Below are positions 32,670 to 40,358 of a stretch of DNA of 40,358 nucleotides, piece by piece; the stretch's first letter is position 1, and each line of letters opens with the position of its first letter. A program made the position numbers and the translations under genes. The notes below the pieces were generated by a model. The model worked only from the letters and a program-made list of their open reading frames with translations. It did no database searches and was not told where the DNA came from. This DNA comes from Defluviitaleaceae bacterium. Lineage in GTDB: Bacteria > Bacillota > Clostridia > Lachnospirales > WRAX01. Where the stretch lies: assembly GCA_009780415.1 (NCBI GenBank), contig WRAC01000022.1, positions 1-40,358 on the forward strand, given 5' to 3'.

Positions 32670-33226
32670 GTTACAACCTGAGTTCTGAGGAAGTTTCTGT
32701 TATAAGCGCTCAATTCACCGCCCTGATTGGCGAATGTCTGGAACGCGGAAACGCGTCCGCCGGTCAGATATTTATATTAGGTGCGTCCAGCAGCGAGATA
32801 GCGGGCGAAAGGCTCGGAACGGCTGACGTGTCCGGCATTGCCGGGATTCTGATACAGCTTGCGCGGAAGATGTGCGAAGCCCGCGGCGTGTTTTTGGCTG
32901 TCCAATGCTGCGAACATTTAAACCGCGTGCTGGTTGTTGAGCGGGAGTGCGCCGAGCGGTATTCGTTGACCGTTGTAAACGCCCGGCCGGTTGCGAAGGC
33001 CGGGGGAAGCTTTGGCGCCGCGGCTTATGAACGCTTTACAGCGCCTGTATGTGCGGAGCATATCCAGGCGCATCTGGGCATGGATATCGGGGATACGCTG
33101 ATTGGGATGCATCTGCGTCCCGTAGCTGTGCCGTTGCGCCTTGCGCAGGATAAAATAGGCCGGGCGCATGTAGTATGTGCCTACACGCGCCCAAAATACA
33201 TCGGCGGCCCCAGAGCGGAATATTAA
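32666..33226 (+). CDS. ywlG: YwlG/UPF0340 family protein (TIGR01440)
   Basis: A 186-residue protein of a conserved Bacillota family without a known reaction. Diagnostic blocks are FILGASSSEIAGERLGTA, FLAVQCCEHLNRVLVVE, VVNARPVAKAGGSFG and ACEHIQAHLG-like AEHIQAHLGMDIGDTLIGMHL. Length is typical. It is coupled to gltX by an ATGA overlap. The 48 bases after it show no clear terminator. Confidence 0.9.
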   Translation: MSYNLSSEEVSVISAQFTALIGECLERGNASAGQIFILGASSSEIAGERLGTADVSGIAGILIQLARKMCEARGVFLAVQCCEHLNRVLVVERECAERYSLTVVNARPVAKAGGSFGAAAYERFTAPVCAEHIQAHLGMDIGDTLIGMHLRPVAVPLRLAQDKIGRAHVVCAYTRPKYIGGPRAEY

Positions 33227-33274
33227 TACGTTAATACGTTATCGTGTCGCGCTTGCGGCAGAAGATTTTTTCTT

Positions 33275-34387
33275 TTAATACAGTTCTTTATAAATATCGA
33301 AAACATCTTTTTCGGTAAGCTCTGCGTAATTATTTCCCATCAGCCGTCCCTGCCGTGTCATTACATTTTCGGTAAAGGCTTTCAGATCGTCCCCGGTAAC
33401 GCCGTATTCGCGTAAAGGTTTGCGCAGGATGATACTTCCCAGCAGTTTTTCCATTTCGGCGTACACCTCGCTCTCGCCGCATTCCAGTATATTCGCGATA
33501 AAACGGTTCAAGCGGCTGATTTTACCCGCGGGGTCAATGCTCATGTACTTGTTGAATACGCCTATCAGCATGCAATAGTTGGCTTCCCCGTGCGGTACGT
33601 GATACATGCCGCCCAGAGGATAGCTCATGGCATGGACAGCCGCGCAGCCGGCGTTGCCGAAGGATATCCCGGCGTATGCGCTTGCGATTAGAAAATCCTT
33701 TAACATCGGCATTCTCGCGTCCTGACCGTCGCGGGCAATAACGCGGTACGCCGTTAAAATCATGCGGATGGCCTCGTAACCGAACAACTCGGTAAAAGGC
33801 GTCGCTTTCGGCGAAAGGACGGATTCCAGCGCGTGGATCAGCGCGTCGATGGAGCTTGTGGCGAACACGGCGAAGGGCAGGCCTTTCAACAGCTCGGGTA
33901 TAAGCACCGCGCTGTCCGCGTACAATTCGTCAACCGCAAGCCCAAGTTTGGTTTGCCGGCTTTTAAGCTCCAAAATGGATATATTGGTAACCTCGCTGCC
34001 CGTGCCGCATGTGGTGGGTACAAGAACCAGCTCTTTAGCCTTCTTTATCTCAAGCTTGCGGTCAAATAAATCCTGAACGGGAGAAACGTTTTTCAGCGCG
34101 AACAGCTTTGAAACATCAAGAACCGTACCGCCGCCGATTGCTATAATGCGCTTATAATCCTTTTTTATGCCGGCGTACATGGCTTCCGCCATTTCATCGG
34201 AGGGCTCGCCAAGGCCGTATTTTTCCTGAAGCATAACATCGGCCTTGATATCAAATCCGCCAAAGTGCGGTTTGAAAATATGCTCGTTTGTAATGATCAA
34301 ATCATTTTCGCCAATCTCAAAGGCTTCAATGAAAGCCTTGCATGTATCGTATTGATAAATTACGGGTTTAACAATAAGCTGGCGCAT
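33275..34387 (-). CDS. 4hbD: NAD-dependent 4-hydroxybutyrate dehydrogenase
   Basis: A 370-residue iron-containing (type III) alcohol dehydrogenase. The NAD site is AIGGGTVLDVSK and the TTCGTGSEVT block follows it. Metal ligands lie in SSIDALIHALES and in AVHAMSYPLGGMYHVPHGEANY. In this operon it would reduce succinate semialdehyde to 4-hydroxybutyrate; the assignment over other type III dehydrogenases rests on the four neighbours. GGGGAGGG precedes the start, 11 bases after the CoA-transferase stop. It is the last gene of the operon. Confidence 0.9.
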   Translation of the reverse strand: MRQLIVKPVIYQYDTCKAFIEAFEIGENDLIITNEHIFKPHFGGFDIKADVMLQEKYGLGEPSDEMAEAMYAGIKKDYKRIIAIGGGTVLDVSKLFALKNVSPVQDLFDRKLEIKKAKELVLVPTTCGTGSEVTNISILELKSRQTKLGLAVDELYADSAVLIPELLKGLPFAVFATSSIDALIHALESVLSPKATPFTELFGYEAIRMILTAYRVIARDGQDARMPMLKDFLIASAYAGISFGNAGCAAVHAMSYPLGGMYHVPHGEANYCMLIGVFNKYMSIDPAGKISRLNRFIANILECGESEVYAEMEKLLGSIILRKPLREYGVTGDDLKAFTENVMTRQGRLMGNNYAELTEKDVFDIYKELY

Positions 34388-34398
34388 AATGCCCTCCC

Positions 34399-35700
34399 CT
34401 ATCCCTTATATTTACACTTGAATTTTTTCTCGAAAAACCCAATCAGCTCCGGGCGGAAATCCGGGTGCGCGAGCTTTATCAAAAGTATTGCGCGCTCGCG
34501 GAGGTTTACGCCGGAGAGGTTGGCTATGCCGTATTCCGTTACTATATACTGCACATCGTAGCGGCTGGTTGTCACCGCCGCGCCTTCGTCTATTACGCTT
34601 ACGATTTTGGACACCCTGCCCTTCGCCGTGGACGGCATGGCAATGATGCTTCTGCCCCCTCGGCTGAGCTGCGCGCCGCGCACAAAATCCACCTGCCCGC
34701 CCACGCCGCTTAGCTGGTTATGCCCGACGGAGGCTGAAACCACCTGGCCCATCAAATCCACCTGTACGCAGGAGTTTATGCTTACTAAATTGTCGTTTTG
34801 GGCGATAACCAGCGGGTTATTGACATAATCCGCCGGGTACATCGCAACGCCGGGGTTGTCGTTCACGAAATCGTACAGACGCTGCGTGCCGATAAGGAAA
34901 TTCGCGATCATTTTACCGTTGTGCAGCGTTTTCATTCTGTTCGTGATAACTCCGGCTTCCGCAAGGTCAACCACACCGTCTGAGAACATTTCGCTGTGGA
35001 TACCCAGATCGCGTTTGCCCGTCATAAACGACAGCGCCGCGTCCGGTATCGCGCCGATGCCCAGTTGCAAGCAATCGCCGTCATTTACCAGAGACGCGCA
35101 GTGTTTCCCTATCTCCTTCTCAACATCGGAAATTTTCGGGCGGGCAAGCTCTTTCAACGGCGCGTCATGCTCAACAATACAGCGCATTTCACTCACATGT
35201 ACATAAGAACTGCCATGGGTGCGCGGCATGTGCCTGTTTACCTGGCAAATAACCGTTTCCGCCTGTTTTACCGCTTCCAGCGTATAATCGACGGAAACGC
35301 CCAAGCTGCAATAACCGTGCGCATCCGGAGGGGAGACGGAAACCATCGCGGCATCCGGCCTGCATTTTGTTTGCAGAAGCAGCGGTATCTTATGGAAGAA
35401 TACCGGCACTATATCCGCGCGGCCTTCCGCGCAAGCTTCGCGGGTTGAGCCGCCCAAGAACAGCGCGTTATGCCTGAAATGCCCCTCCATGCCGGGCGCG
35501 CAGTAGGACGATGTTCCCATCGGCAGCATATGCATGATTTCAACGTTTTCATAGGCTTTGGCGTTCTCTGCCATTGCGTCAACCAAATGGGACGGCTCCC
35601 CGGCGGCATGGCCAATAACCACGCGGTTGCCTGATTTTATCAGCTTTACAGCCTCTCCGGCCGTTGTCAGGCGTTTTTTATAGATTTCCTTCCACTCCAT
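34399..35700 (-). CDS. abfT: 4-hydroxybutyrate CoA-transferase
   Basis: A 433-residue family I CoA-transferase of the acetyl-CoA hydrolase/transferase group. The catalytic glutamate is Glu237 in GIHSEMFSDG. GIGAIPDAALSF and the C-terminal GGQVDFVRGA and EYGIANLSG blocks are typical. It would move CoA from acetyl- or butyryl-CoA onto 4-hydroxybutyrate, giving the dehydratase its substrate. AAGGAG lies about ten bases before the ATG. The start lies inside the end of the upstream small gene (23-base overlap). Confidence 0.92.
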   Translation of the reverse strand: MEWKEIYKKRLTTAGEAVKLIKSGNRVVIGHAAGEPSHLVDAMAENAKAYENVEIMHMLPMGTSSYCAPGMEGHFRHNALFLGGSTREACAEGRADIVPVFFHKIPLLLQTKCRPDAAMVSVSPPDAHGYCSLGVSVDYTLEAVKQAETVICQVNRHMPRTHGSSYVHVSEMRCIVEHDAPLKELARPKISDVEKEIGKHCASLVNDGDCLQLGIGAIPDAALSFMTGKRDLGIHSEMFSDGVVDLAEAGVITNRMKTLHNGKMIANFLIGTQRLYDFVNDNPGVAMYPADYVNNPLVIAQNDNLVSINSCVQVDLMGQVVSASVGHNQLSGVGGQVDFVRGAQLSRGGRSIIAMPSTAKGRVSKIVSVIDEGAAVTTSRYDVQYIVTEYGIANLSGVNLRERAILLIKLAHPDFRPELIGFFEKKFKCKYKG

Positions 35701-35956
35701 GTCCGCACTCCTTTTTTATGCGATCCAAAACCTCCGTGTAGCCGGTTTCGTTTGTCACCACAAGCTTCCCCAAGCGGCCCGCGCTATGCCCTATCCCCGT
35801 GCAAGCCCGCGCGCATCCGCAGATAAACAGCGCGAAACCGCCGTCTTTAAGGTTTCCGAATTGAACCTCGGGCATGTCGGTTTTAAGCCGTTCAACCAAT
35901 CCGGAGCGGTCAAAATGCGGGTTACACCCGCCGCAGTATTTTACGCCGACTTTCAT
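35678..35956 (-). CDS. Small cysteine-rich protein in the 4-hydroxybutyrate operon
   Basis: A 92-residue protein with no assigned function. Cysteines are at 8, 11, 46, 48, 52 and 84, in YCGGCNPHFDR and FICGCARACTG, which suggests a metal or Fe-S site or redox chemistry. Its ATG follows the abfD stop with no gap, and its 3' end overlaps the CoA-transferase, so expression is tightly coupled to the pathway. From memory, a small unnamed gene holds the same position between abfD and the CoA-transferase in Clostridioides difficile. It could serve AbfD maturation or protection, but this is inference. Confidence 0.85.
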   Translation of the reverse strand: MKVGVKYCGGCNPHFDRSGLVERLKTDMPEVQFGNLKDGGFALFICGCARACTGIGHSAGRLGKLVVTNETGYTEVLDRIKKECGHGVEGNL

Positions 35957-37405
35957 TTATTCTTCAATATGCGCAATGGCTTTTGCAAGTTTCTTCTTCA
36001 TCTCAATATTACCCTGCCGCGCTATCATAATGCGCTGCGCTTGTGGGGAACCCGCTCCGTGCATGGATTCCGTACGGTACCCAACCGCCGCCGTGCCTAA
36101 CGCGAGGTTTTCGATAAGGCGTAAAATCCTCAAACGGTTTTCCGTTGAAACGCAGTCAACGCCGCGCAGGTATTTGTCTATGTATTTGCCCAGATACGGG
36201 TCGCGCAGGTCTTTCTCGGAGGGCGCGGTCACCATCAGTCCGCCGGCTATATCCTCGGCAAGGCGCACTATCTCATATGGGAAACGCGTAACGTTCTGCT
36301 TGCAAACATTCGCCAGCAGCAGATCTATCATATAACTGCCCGCCGCCGTGGGGCACCCTTCCGCGGATCAGGCAATACCGCATGAATAAAGGGTTTCGTT
36401 AAGATGTGTCATTTCGATAAGCTTATCCTTGATATGCGAAGCCTTTGCCGCCCCGTTATAGTCCGCCGCAACAGCCGCCGCGCCGATAAGCACGTCGCCC
36501 ACACCCACCTTACAGCCTCCGTAGCTCTGGCGGTGGTACCCGGCGAAGCGCTCAACCAGCATACCGGCAAATTCCGTCTCTCCGTTCAGGAAAACACGCT
36601 CATTCGGCACAAATACATCGTCGAAGATCACAAGCGCTTCCACGCCGCCGAATTCGGCGTTGCCCACATCCATGTCGCTTCCCTCGGTTCTGCGCGTATC
36701 GCAGCTTTGGCGGCCTATTATCATAAATACGCCCTCCGCGTCCATCGGCACGGCGAAAGCCACGGCGTAATCCTTGTCGGCTTCCTGCATGGCCTGGGTG
36801 GGCATGACGATCATTTCATGGGAGTTCAGCGCGCCCGTCTGATGCGCCTTTGCGCCGCGCACAACGATGCCGTCCGGCCTGCGCTCAACCACGCGAAGGT
36901 ACATGTCGGGATCCTTCTGGGCTGAGGGGGCAAGGGAGCGGTCGCCTTTCGGGTCGGTCATCGCGCCGTCAACGGTTAAATCGTTGTCCTGGCAGTATCT
37001 AAGGAATTTGTTGAAGTTTTCATGATAGCTGGTCCCGCATTTTTTATCCGTCTCGAAAGTAGTGCTGTAAACGGCGTTAAACGCGTCCATCCCGACGCAG
37101 CGCTGGAAGCATGAAGCCGTCTTTTGCCCCAGCAGCCGCAGCATCTTCACTTTTTTAACCAAGTCGTCCGCGCTGCGGTGGATATGGGTGAAACGGTTGA
37201 TTTTACGCCCGTCGTCTTGTACAACGGTCATTAAGTCCTCATACTCCGGCATATGCGCCAGGTCATACGTCATGCGCACGGAATTAAGGGAGGGCCGCAG
37301 GATTGGGTCGTCTACGGGGGATTCAACCTCTTCCCCGAACATATAGACCTTCATCTTCAGGCTGCGGATGCTTTCTATATATTGCTCGCCCGTCATAAGC
37401 GCCAT
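35957..37405 (-). CDS. abfD: 4-hydroxybutyryl-CoA dehydratase with one in-frame TGA
   Basis: Dehydrates 4-hydroxybutyryl-CoA to crotonyl-CoA using FAD and a [4Fe-4S] cluster. Read through the TGA at 36368-36370 it is 482 residues, equal to the family length (about 484). All four cluster ligands known from Clostridium aminobutyricum are kept: Cys99 and Cys103 in SCFQRC, His291 and Cys298 in YHRQSYGGCK. The TGA is codon 346, in SCGIA-stop-SAEGCPTAAG, and strong similarity continues to the end (NVTRFPYEIVRLAEDIAGG, GYRTESMHGAGSPQAQRIM). The Clostridium enzyme, as I remember it, has Cys there, so selenocysteine is possible; a nonsense mutation or sequencing error is the alternative. AGGAGG precedes the start. 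Without readthrough the product lacks its last 137 residues. Confidence 0.85.
36330..36379 (-). other. In-frame UGA codon with GC-rich hairpin potential
   Basis: The UGA is followed after 12 bases by a possible hairpin, UGCCC and GGGCA around a 9-nt loop containing GG. A competing fold pairs GCCUG, which spans the UGA, with CGGGC downstream and has inner CCGC/GCGG pairs. The 11-12 base spacing resembles that of bacterial SECIS elements, but GC-rich codons can make such stems by chance. The strand is that of abfD. Confidence 0.4.
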
Positions 37406-37419
37406 TGTGCTGTTCCTCC

Positions 37420-38781
37420 TTATTCGCCCCAGATTTCTTCGTCCGTAGGTATTTTAGCGTCTTTGTTGAATAATCCGATTTGTGATATGTTGATTAAATG
37501 CTTGTAATCCAGGTTTTCCGAAATGCTGTTGTTGCCCCAGGAGCCGCAGCCCAGCGTCGTCGTCGGGGCGAAGCCGTTGTACAGGCTGCCGCCCGTGCTG
37601 GTAGAGGATGGCTGGTTTACGGTTAGCCGGCTTATGGGCAGTTTTTCGCCCGCCTTGCGTATGTTGTCCATATTATTGGAATGAATGGAGCAGGAATGGC
37701 CTATACCCTCGACGAGCAGGTTATCGTGGGCGATGCGTATCGCTTCGTCAAATGTGCCGTAGGGAAGCGCTATCATAACGGGGCACATTTTTTCTTTGCA
37801 AAGGATGTCGGCGGTTCCCACGCCCCGCGCTTTCAGCAGTATCATTTTTGTCCGGTCCGGTACGCTTACGCCGGCTAATTCCCCAAGCTTTTGCACGCCT
37901 TGCCCGACGGCGGCGCGGTTGAATGAATCTTCGCTAAACAATGCCTTTGCGAATTTATCCACGTCGGCGGGATCGTCTATGTAGTATGCTCCGCTTGCAC
38001 GGAAGGCTTCGATTGCCCTGTCGTAATCATCGGCGGGTATGATGGCGCACTGCTCGCCCGTGCAGATGATGCCGTTGTCGAATACGCGCCCGGCGATTAC
38101 CTTTTTTGCCGCTTCGTTATAGTCTATGCCCCGGTCAAAGATAACCTGCACATTACCCGGTCCTACGCCCAGCGCGGGTTTTCCGCTTGAATACGCCGCC
38201 TTGACCATGGCGCCGCCGCCGGTTGCGACCACCACATCCGCCAGCCTCATTACCATGTTCGTGTCGTCCATTGTGGGCGATTCCACGGTTTGGATAAGGT
38301 CTCCGGGCAGCCCCAGCGATTCCAGTTCCTTGCGGAAAAGCCCCACCAGATATTTATTGACATTCTTAACCTTAGGATGGGGCGCGATAATGATGGCGTT
38401 TTTACCCTTCAACGCGAACATGGCGTTGCACATGGGGGTTACGATGGGATTGGTTATCGGCGTAACCGCGCCCACAACTCCCATGGGCTTGGCGATTTTT
38501 ATTATGCCTGTCTCTTTGTTTTCCTCAATTATACCATAGGATTTTTTACCTTTCAGACTGTTCCATATTGATTTGGACTTCCCCCTGTTTTTAACAACCT
38601 TATCTTCGTAAACACCGATTCCCGATTCATCCACGGCCATTCTGGCCAATTCCTCGGCTAAATCGTACACAACACGGCCAATCCGGCGCACCGCGGCATC
38701 GGTCAGGGACTGATCGGCCCTCAACTCAAATTCCGCCTGCGCTATGCGCGCCCTTTCAAACATTTCAGAAACGGTTGCCAT
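37420..38781 (-). CDS. sucD: CoA-acylating succinate semialdehyde dehydrogenase
   Basis: A 453-residue CoA-dependent aldehyde dehydrogenase. The catalytic cysteine is Cys240 in FDNGIICTGEQ; GVVGAVTPITNPIVT and GVGPGNVQV are typical of the SucD/PduP/AdhE-N group. In this operon it would reduce succinyl-CoA to succinate semialdehyde, the entry step. The ending LGCGSWGNNSISENL is shared with SucD-type enzymes. It is the first gene of the operon, with AAAGGAG before the start and a near-consensus promoter at 38818-38846. abfD starts 15 bases after it. Confidence 0.92.
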   Translation of the reverse strand: MATVSEMFERARIAQAEFELRADQSLTDAAVRRIGRVVYDLAEELARMAVDESGIGVYEDKVVKNRGKSKSIWNSLKGKKSYGIIEENKETGIIKIAKPMGVVGAVTPITNPIVTPMCNAMFALKGKNAIIIAPHPKVKNVNKYLVGLFRKELESLGLPGDLIQTVESPTMDDTNMVMRLADVVVATGGGAMVKAAYSSGKPALGVGPGNVQVIFDRGIDYNEAAKKVIAGRVFDNGIICTGEQCAIIPADDYDRAIEAFRASGAYYIDDPADVDKFAKALFSEDSFNRAAVGQGVQKLGELAGVSVPDRTKMILLKARGVGTADILCKEKMCPVMIALPYGTFDEAIRIAHDNLLVEGIGHSCSIHSNNMDNIRKAGEKLPISRLTVNQPSSTSTGGSLYNGFAPTTTLGCGSWGNNSISENLDYKHLINISQIGLFNKDAKIPTDEEIWGE

Positions 38782-38817
38782 AGAGACATGCTCTCCTTTA
38801 AAATGTCATTCTACTAT

Positions 38818-38846
38818 ATTATATATGTTTCGGCTAAAATCGTCAA
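38818..38846 (-). promoter_or_regulatory. Promoter of the 4-hydroxybutyrate operon
   Basis: On the - strand there is TTGACG (38841-38846), a 17-base spacer and a perfect TATAAT (38818-38823), 37 bases upstream of the sucD start. No clear operator is seen around it. Confidence 0.75.
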
Positions 38847-38891
38847 CGAATGCACAAGCATATTTTTCAACCTTAAAAATATAAAAAAGTC

Positions 38892-38920
38892 TTGACACAA
38901 GAGAATAAATATATTATAGT
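38892..38920 (+). promoter_or_regulatory. Promoter of the T-box/met transporter operon
   Basis: A perfect TTGACA (38892-38897), a 17-base spacer and TATAGT (38915-38920) lie just before the T-box leader and are divergent to the sucD promoter. Confidence 0.75.
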
Positions 38921-38926
38921 ATATTG

Positions 38927-39287
38927 AAATACATAAAATGAACTGTGAAGAGAATAGTACGCATACAAGGATTCTACAGAGAATTCCCCGTAAACAGGCT
39001 GAGAGGGGATGTTGAATTTTATGCGGAAGATGGCCTTGGAGTTCCCGCACCGATACGTTGTTGTGATTTCGCTGACGCGAAATTTTGATTTGAATTCTTT
39101 TTGGCAGTCCAAAAAGAATTCAAAAAACGTCTAGGCTGCGGCGGGGTTGCCCGTTACAGCAAGGGAGTATAAAGCGGCTTGCCGTCCGTACTCTATAAGG
39201 TTAGAGCCGTGAGGCTTTAACAAAACGCAGGTGGTACCACGTGAGCATGTGCTTTCGTCCTCGGGATTTATTTCGGGGGCTTTTTTA
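38927..39287 (+). ncRNA. T-box leader, predicted methionine specifier
   Basis: The leader fills most of the 520-base gap before metN. The T-box core AGGTGGTACCACG is at 39229-39241. Stem I is recognisable: AACT pairs with AGTT at its base, the S-turn strands AGTA and GAA flank CGCAT/ATGCG, and GAA is followed by G-ATG-G. Compared with the Bacillus glyQS leader (GAA-A-GGC-A), this makes ATG the specifier. UGGU in the core fits a tRNA with discriminator A, as in tRNA-Met. Two extra hairpins lie inside, TTTCGC/GCGAAA (39067-39082) and a 15-bp stem (39090-39123). Uncharged tRNA-Met would open the terminator and switch on the transporter. Confidence 0.88.
39256..39286 (+). terminator. T-box terminator
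   Basis: GTCCTCG pairs with CGGGGGC (two G-U pairs) around a 10-nt loop, followed by TTTTTT. The 5' side overlaps the antiterminator region, as expected for a transcriptional T-box switch. Confidence 0.75.
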
Positions 39288-39311
39288 TTGCCTTAATGAG
39301 GAGTGGTTGCA

Positions 39312-40331
39312 TTGTTGCAAATTAAAGGGCTGAATAAGACTTTTGTCACCAAAAGCTTTAAATTCCAAGCCTTGAAGGATGTCGGGGTTGACATTGTCCA
39401 GGGCGAGATTTTCGGCTTTATCGGGCTTAGCGGCGCGGGGAAAACCTCTCTGGCCCGTTGTGTGTCCATGCTGGAAAAGGCCGACAGCGGCGATATCTTC
39501 CTGAAAGGCGTGAACATTGCGCGGCTTAGGGGCAGGGAATTGCGCGATATGAGGAAAAATATGGGGTTTGTGTTCCAGCATTTCCATCTGTTAATGAACT
39601 CAACGGTTTATGAAAACATCGCTTTTCCGCTAAGGATCGCGAAAAAACCCGGCGAGTTCATAAACCGCCGGGTTACGGAGCTTTTGGAGCTTGTCGGGCT
39701 GACGGAAAAAAGGGATTCGTACCCCTCGAAGCTTAGCGGCGGGCAGAAGCAGCGCGTCGGCATAGCGCGCGCCCTTGCGGTGGAACCGGAGCTTGTTATC
39801 TGCGACGAGGCCACCTCCGCCCTGGACCCGGAAACGACAAAGTCCATACTGGAACTGATCCGCCACATAAACGCGCGGACGGGCGTAACATTCATCATCA
39901 TCACCCATGAGATGGACGTTATAAAGGAGCTGTGCGGTCGTGTGGCGATCATGGAGGACGGGGAGATTAGAGAACTGGGCAGGGTCATCGACGTTCTGAC
40001 CGCGCCCAAGACTGACACGGCGCGGCGGTTCTTCGCCAAAAGCTACCTGGCGGGTATCGGCAAGCTGGCGGGGGGATTGGACGCAAACGAGAAGATCGTA
40101 AAGGCTACATTTGTCGGTGAGAGCGCATTGAAACCCTTTATTTCAGACGTTATCCGCAAGTTCGACGTGGAAATATCCATATTGAGCGGCGGTATAGAGC
40201 CGGTGGGCGGTATACCCGTGGGCGCGCTGATACTTAAAATATCCGGTATAAATGAAGCGCTGGAGTCCTCCATTCAATACATAAGGAATTCCGGCGTAGG
40301 AATCGAGGTGATTACCGATGAGGCTGTTTGA
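39312..40331 (+). CDS. metN: Methionine ABC transporter ATPase MetN
   Basis: A 339-residue ATPase of a MetNIQ-type importer. Walker A is GLSGAGKTS, the Q-loop is FVFQHFHLL, the signature LSGGQKQRVGIARAL, Walker B VICDEATSALDPE and the H-loop IIITHEMDV. The C-terminal 80 or so residues form the NIL domain (IVKATFVGESALKPFISDVIRKF), which binds methionine and inhibits transport. GAGGAG lies eight bases before the TTG at 39312; a GTG at 39303 overlaps the ribosome site and is less likely. Control by the T-box fits the function. Confidence 0.9.
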   Translation: MLQIKGLNKTFVTKSFKFQALKDVGVDIVQGEIFGFIGLSGAGKTSLARCVSMLEKADSGDIFLKGVNIARLRGRELRDMRKNMGFVFQHFHLLMNSTVYENIAFPLRIAKKPGEFINRRVTELLELVGLTEKRDSYPSKLSGGQKQRVGIARALAVEPELVICDEATSALDPETTKSILELIRHINARTGVTFIIITHEMDVIKELCGRVAIMEDGEIRELGRVIDVLTAPKTDTARRFFAKSYLAGIGKLAGGLDANEKIVKATFVGESALKPFISDVIRKFDVEISILSGGIEPVGGIPVGALILKISGINEALESSIQYIRNSGVGIEVITDEAV

Positions 40332-40358
40332 TACGGAAAACCTAAACCAAATCGCCCA
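40318..40358 (+). CDS. metI: MetI permease, start only
   Basis: An ATG at 40318 preceded by GAGGTG opens a new frame (MRLFDTENLNQIA) that overlaps the end of metN by 14 bases and runs off the window. Only 13 codons are visible. The name MetI rests on its position after metN; the visible residues do not identify it. Confidence 0.6.
   Translation, partial: MRLFDTENLNQIA

Noticed and set aside
35957-36331. A separate 124-residue gene for the C-terminal part of AbfD
   Set aside because: The same frame continues upstream through 36332-36367 with conserved AbfD residues right up to the TGA, and no ribosome site precedes the Met at 36331. It is the second half of one gene.
36368-36370. TGA reassigned to Trp or Gly genome-wide
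   Set aside because: TGA ends several genes here at ATGA overlaps (ABC ATPase, LysM gene, DegV, gltX), and no other gene has an in-frame TGA.
38990-39060. Asp (GAT) as T-box specifier
   Set aside because: Alignment of the S-turn strands with the Bacillus glyQS leader places one base between GAA and the codon, giving ATG; metN downstream agrees.

Overview
The window looks like chromosome from an anaerobic, probably spore-forming clostridial member of the Bacillota. The evidence is a YyaC-type sporulation protein, a T-box leader, GGAGG-type ribosome binding sites, ATGA-overlapped operons and a clostridial succinate/4-hydroxybutyrate fermentation operon. No rRNA, tRNA, phage, insertion sequence or CRISPR array was seen. 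Coding density is high, and only one gap exceeds 300 bases (38782-39311); it holds divergent promoters and a T-box.

Layout. 1-2500: a two-gene ABC exporter (- strand) with its own promoter and a palindromic operator candidate. 2534-4599: a soluble histidine kinase translationally coupled to a membrane LysM protein with a degenerate JAMM/MPN-like domain. 4740-7658: yyaC, a CYTH protein and an RNase R-type exonuclease; a perfect 27-bp palindrome separates the last two. 7691-12451: a serine-synthesis operon, serC-serA-DUF1015-phosphofructokinase, the last with pyrophosphate-type signature residues. 12503-14439: a HAD hydrolase and an ArsR-DegV fusion, behind a promoter with an overlapping palindrome. 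14643-16952: a large membrane protein with a spermidine-synthase-like domain. 16940-21882: a complete branched-chain amino-acid-type ABC importer, livKHMGF (- strand). 21991-22971: a Gfo/Idh oxidoreductase. 23105-29747: two GGDEF genes sharing a GGDEF-GAF module; the second encodes a 1710-residue pseudokinase/ATPase/TPR/GGDEF signalling protein. 29824-31074: a membrane coiled-coil protein of unknown role. 31194-33226: gltX with a YwlG-family gene. 33275-38781: CoA-dependent aldehyde dehydrogenase, 4-hydroxybutyryl-CoA dehydratase, a small Cys-rich protein, CoA-transferase and 4-hydroxybutyrate dehydrogenase (- strand). 38892-40358: a methionine-type T-box, metN and the start of metI.

How the genes work together. 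The 33-39 kb operon would take succinyl-CoA to succinate semialdehyde, 4-hydroxybutyrate, 4-hydroxybutyryl-CoA and crotonyl-CoA, the route to butyrate used by succinate- and GABA-fermenting clostridia. The most striking observation is that the dehydratase gene abfD has a single in-frame TGA at 36368-36370. Both sides are well-preserved AbfD sequence, the four Fe-S ligands are intact, and the total length equals the family's usual length. From memory, the Clostridium aminobutyricum enzyme has cysteine at this position. The gene is therefore either a candidate selenoprotein not in the families I know of, or a recent single-base nonsense mutant. The window cannot decide, because no selA/B/C/D genes lie in it.

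Other points worth a look: the ArsR-DegV fusion with an internal ribosome binding site, the pseudo-JAMM/LysM/kinase pair, lysine-rich repeat DNA inserted in frame in RNase R, a 24-bp tandem duplication next to the GGEEF motif, and DUF1015 in a serine operon that lacks a recognisable phosphoserine phosphatase.
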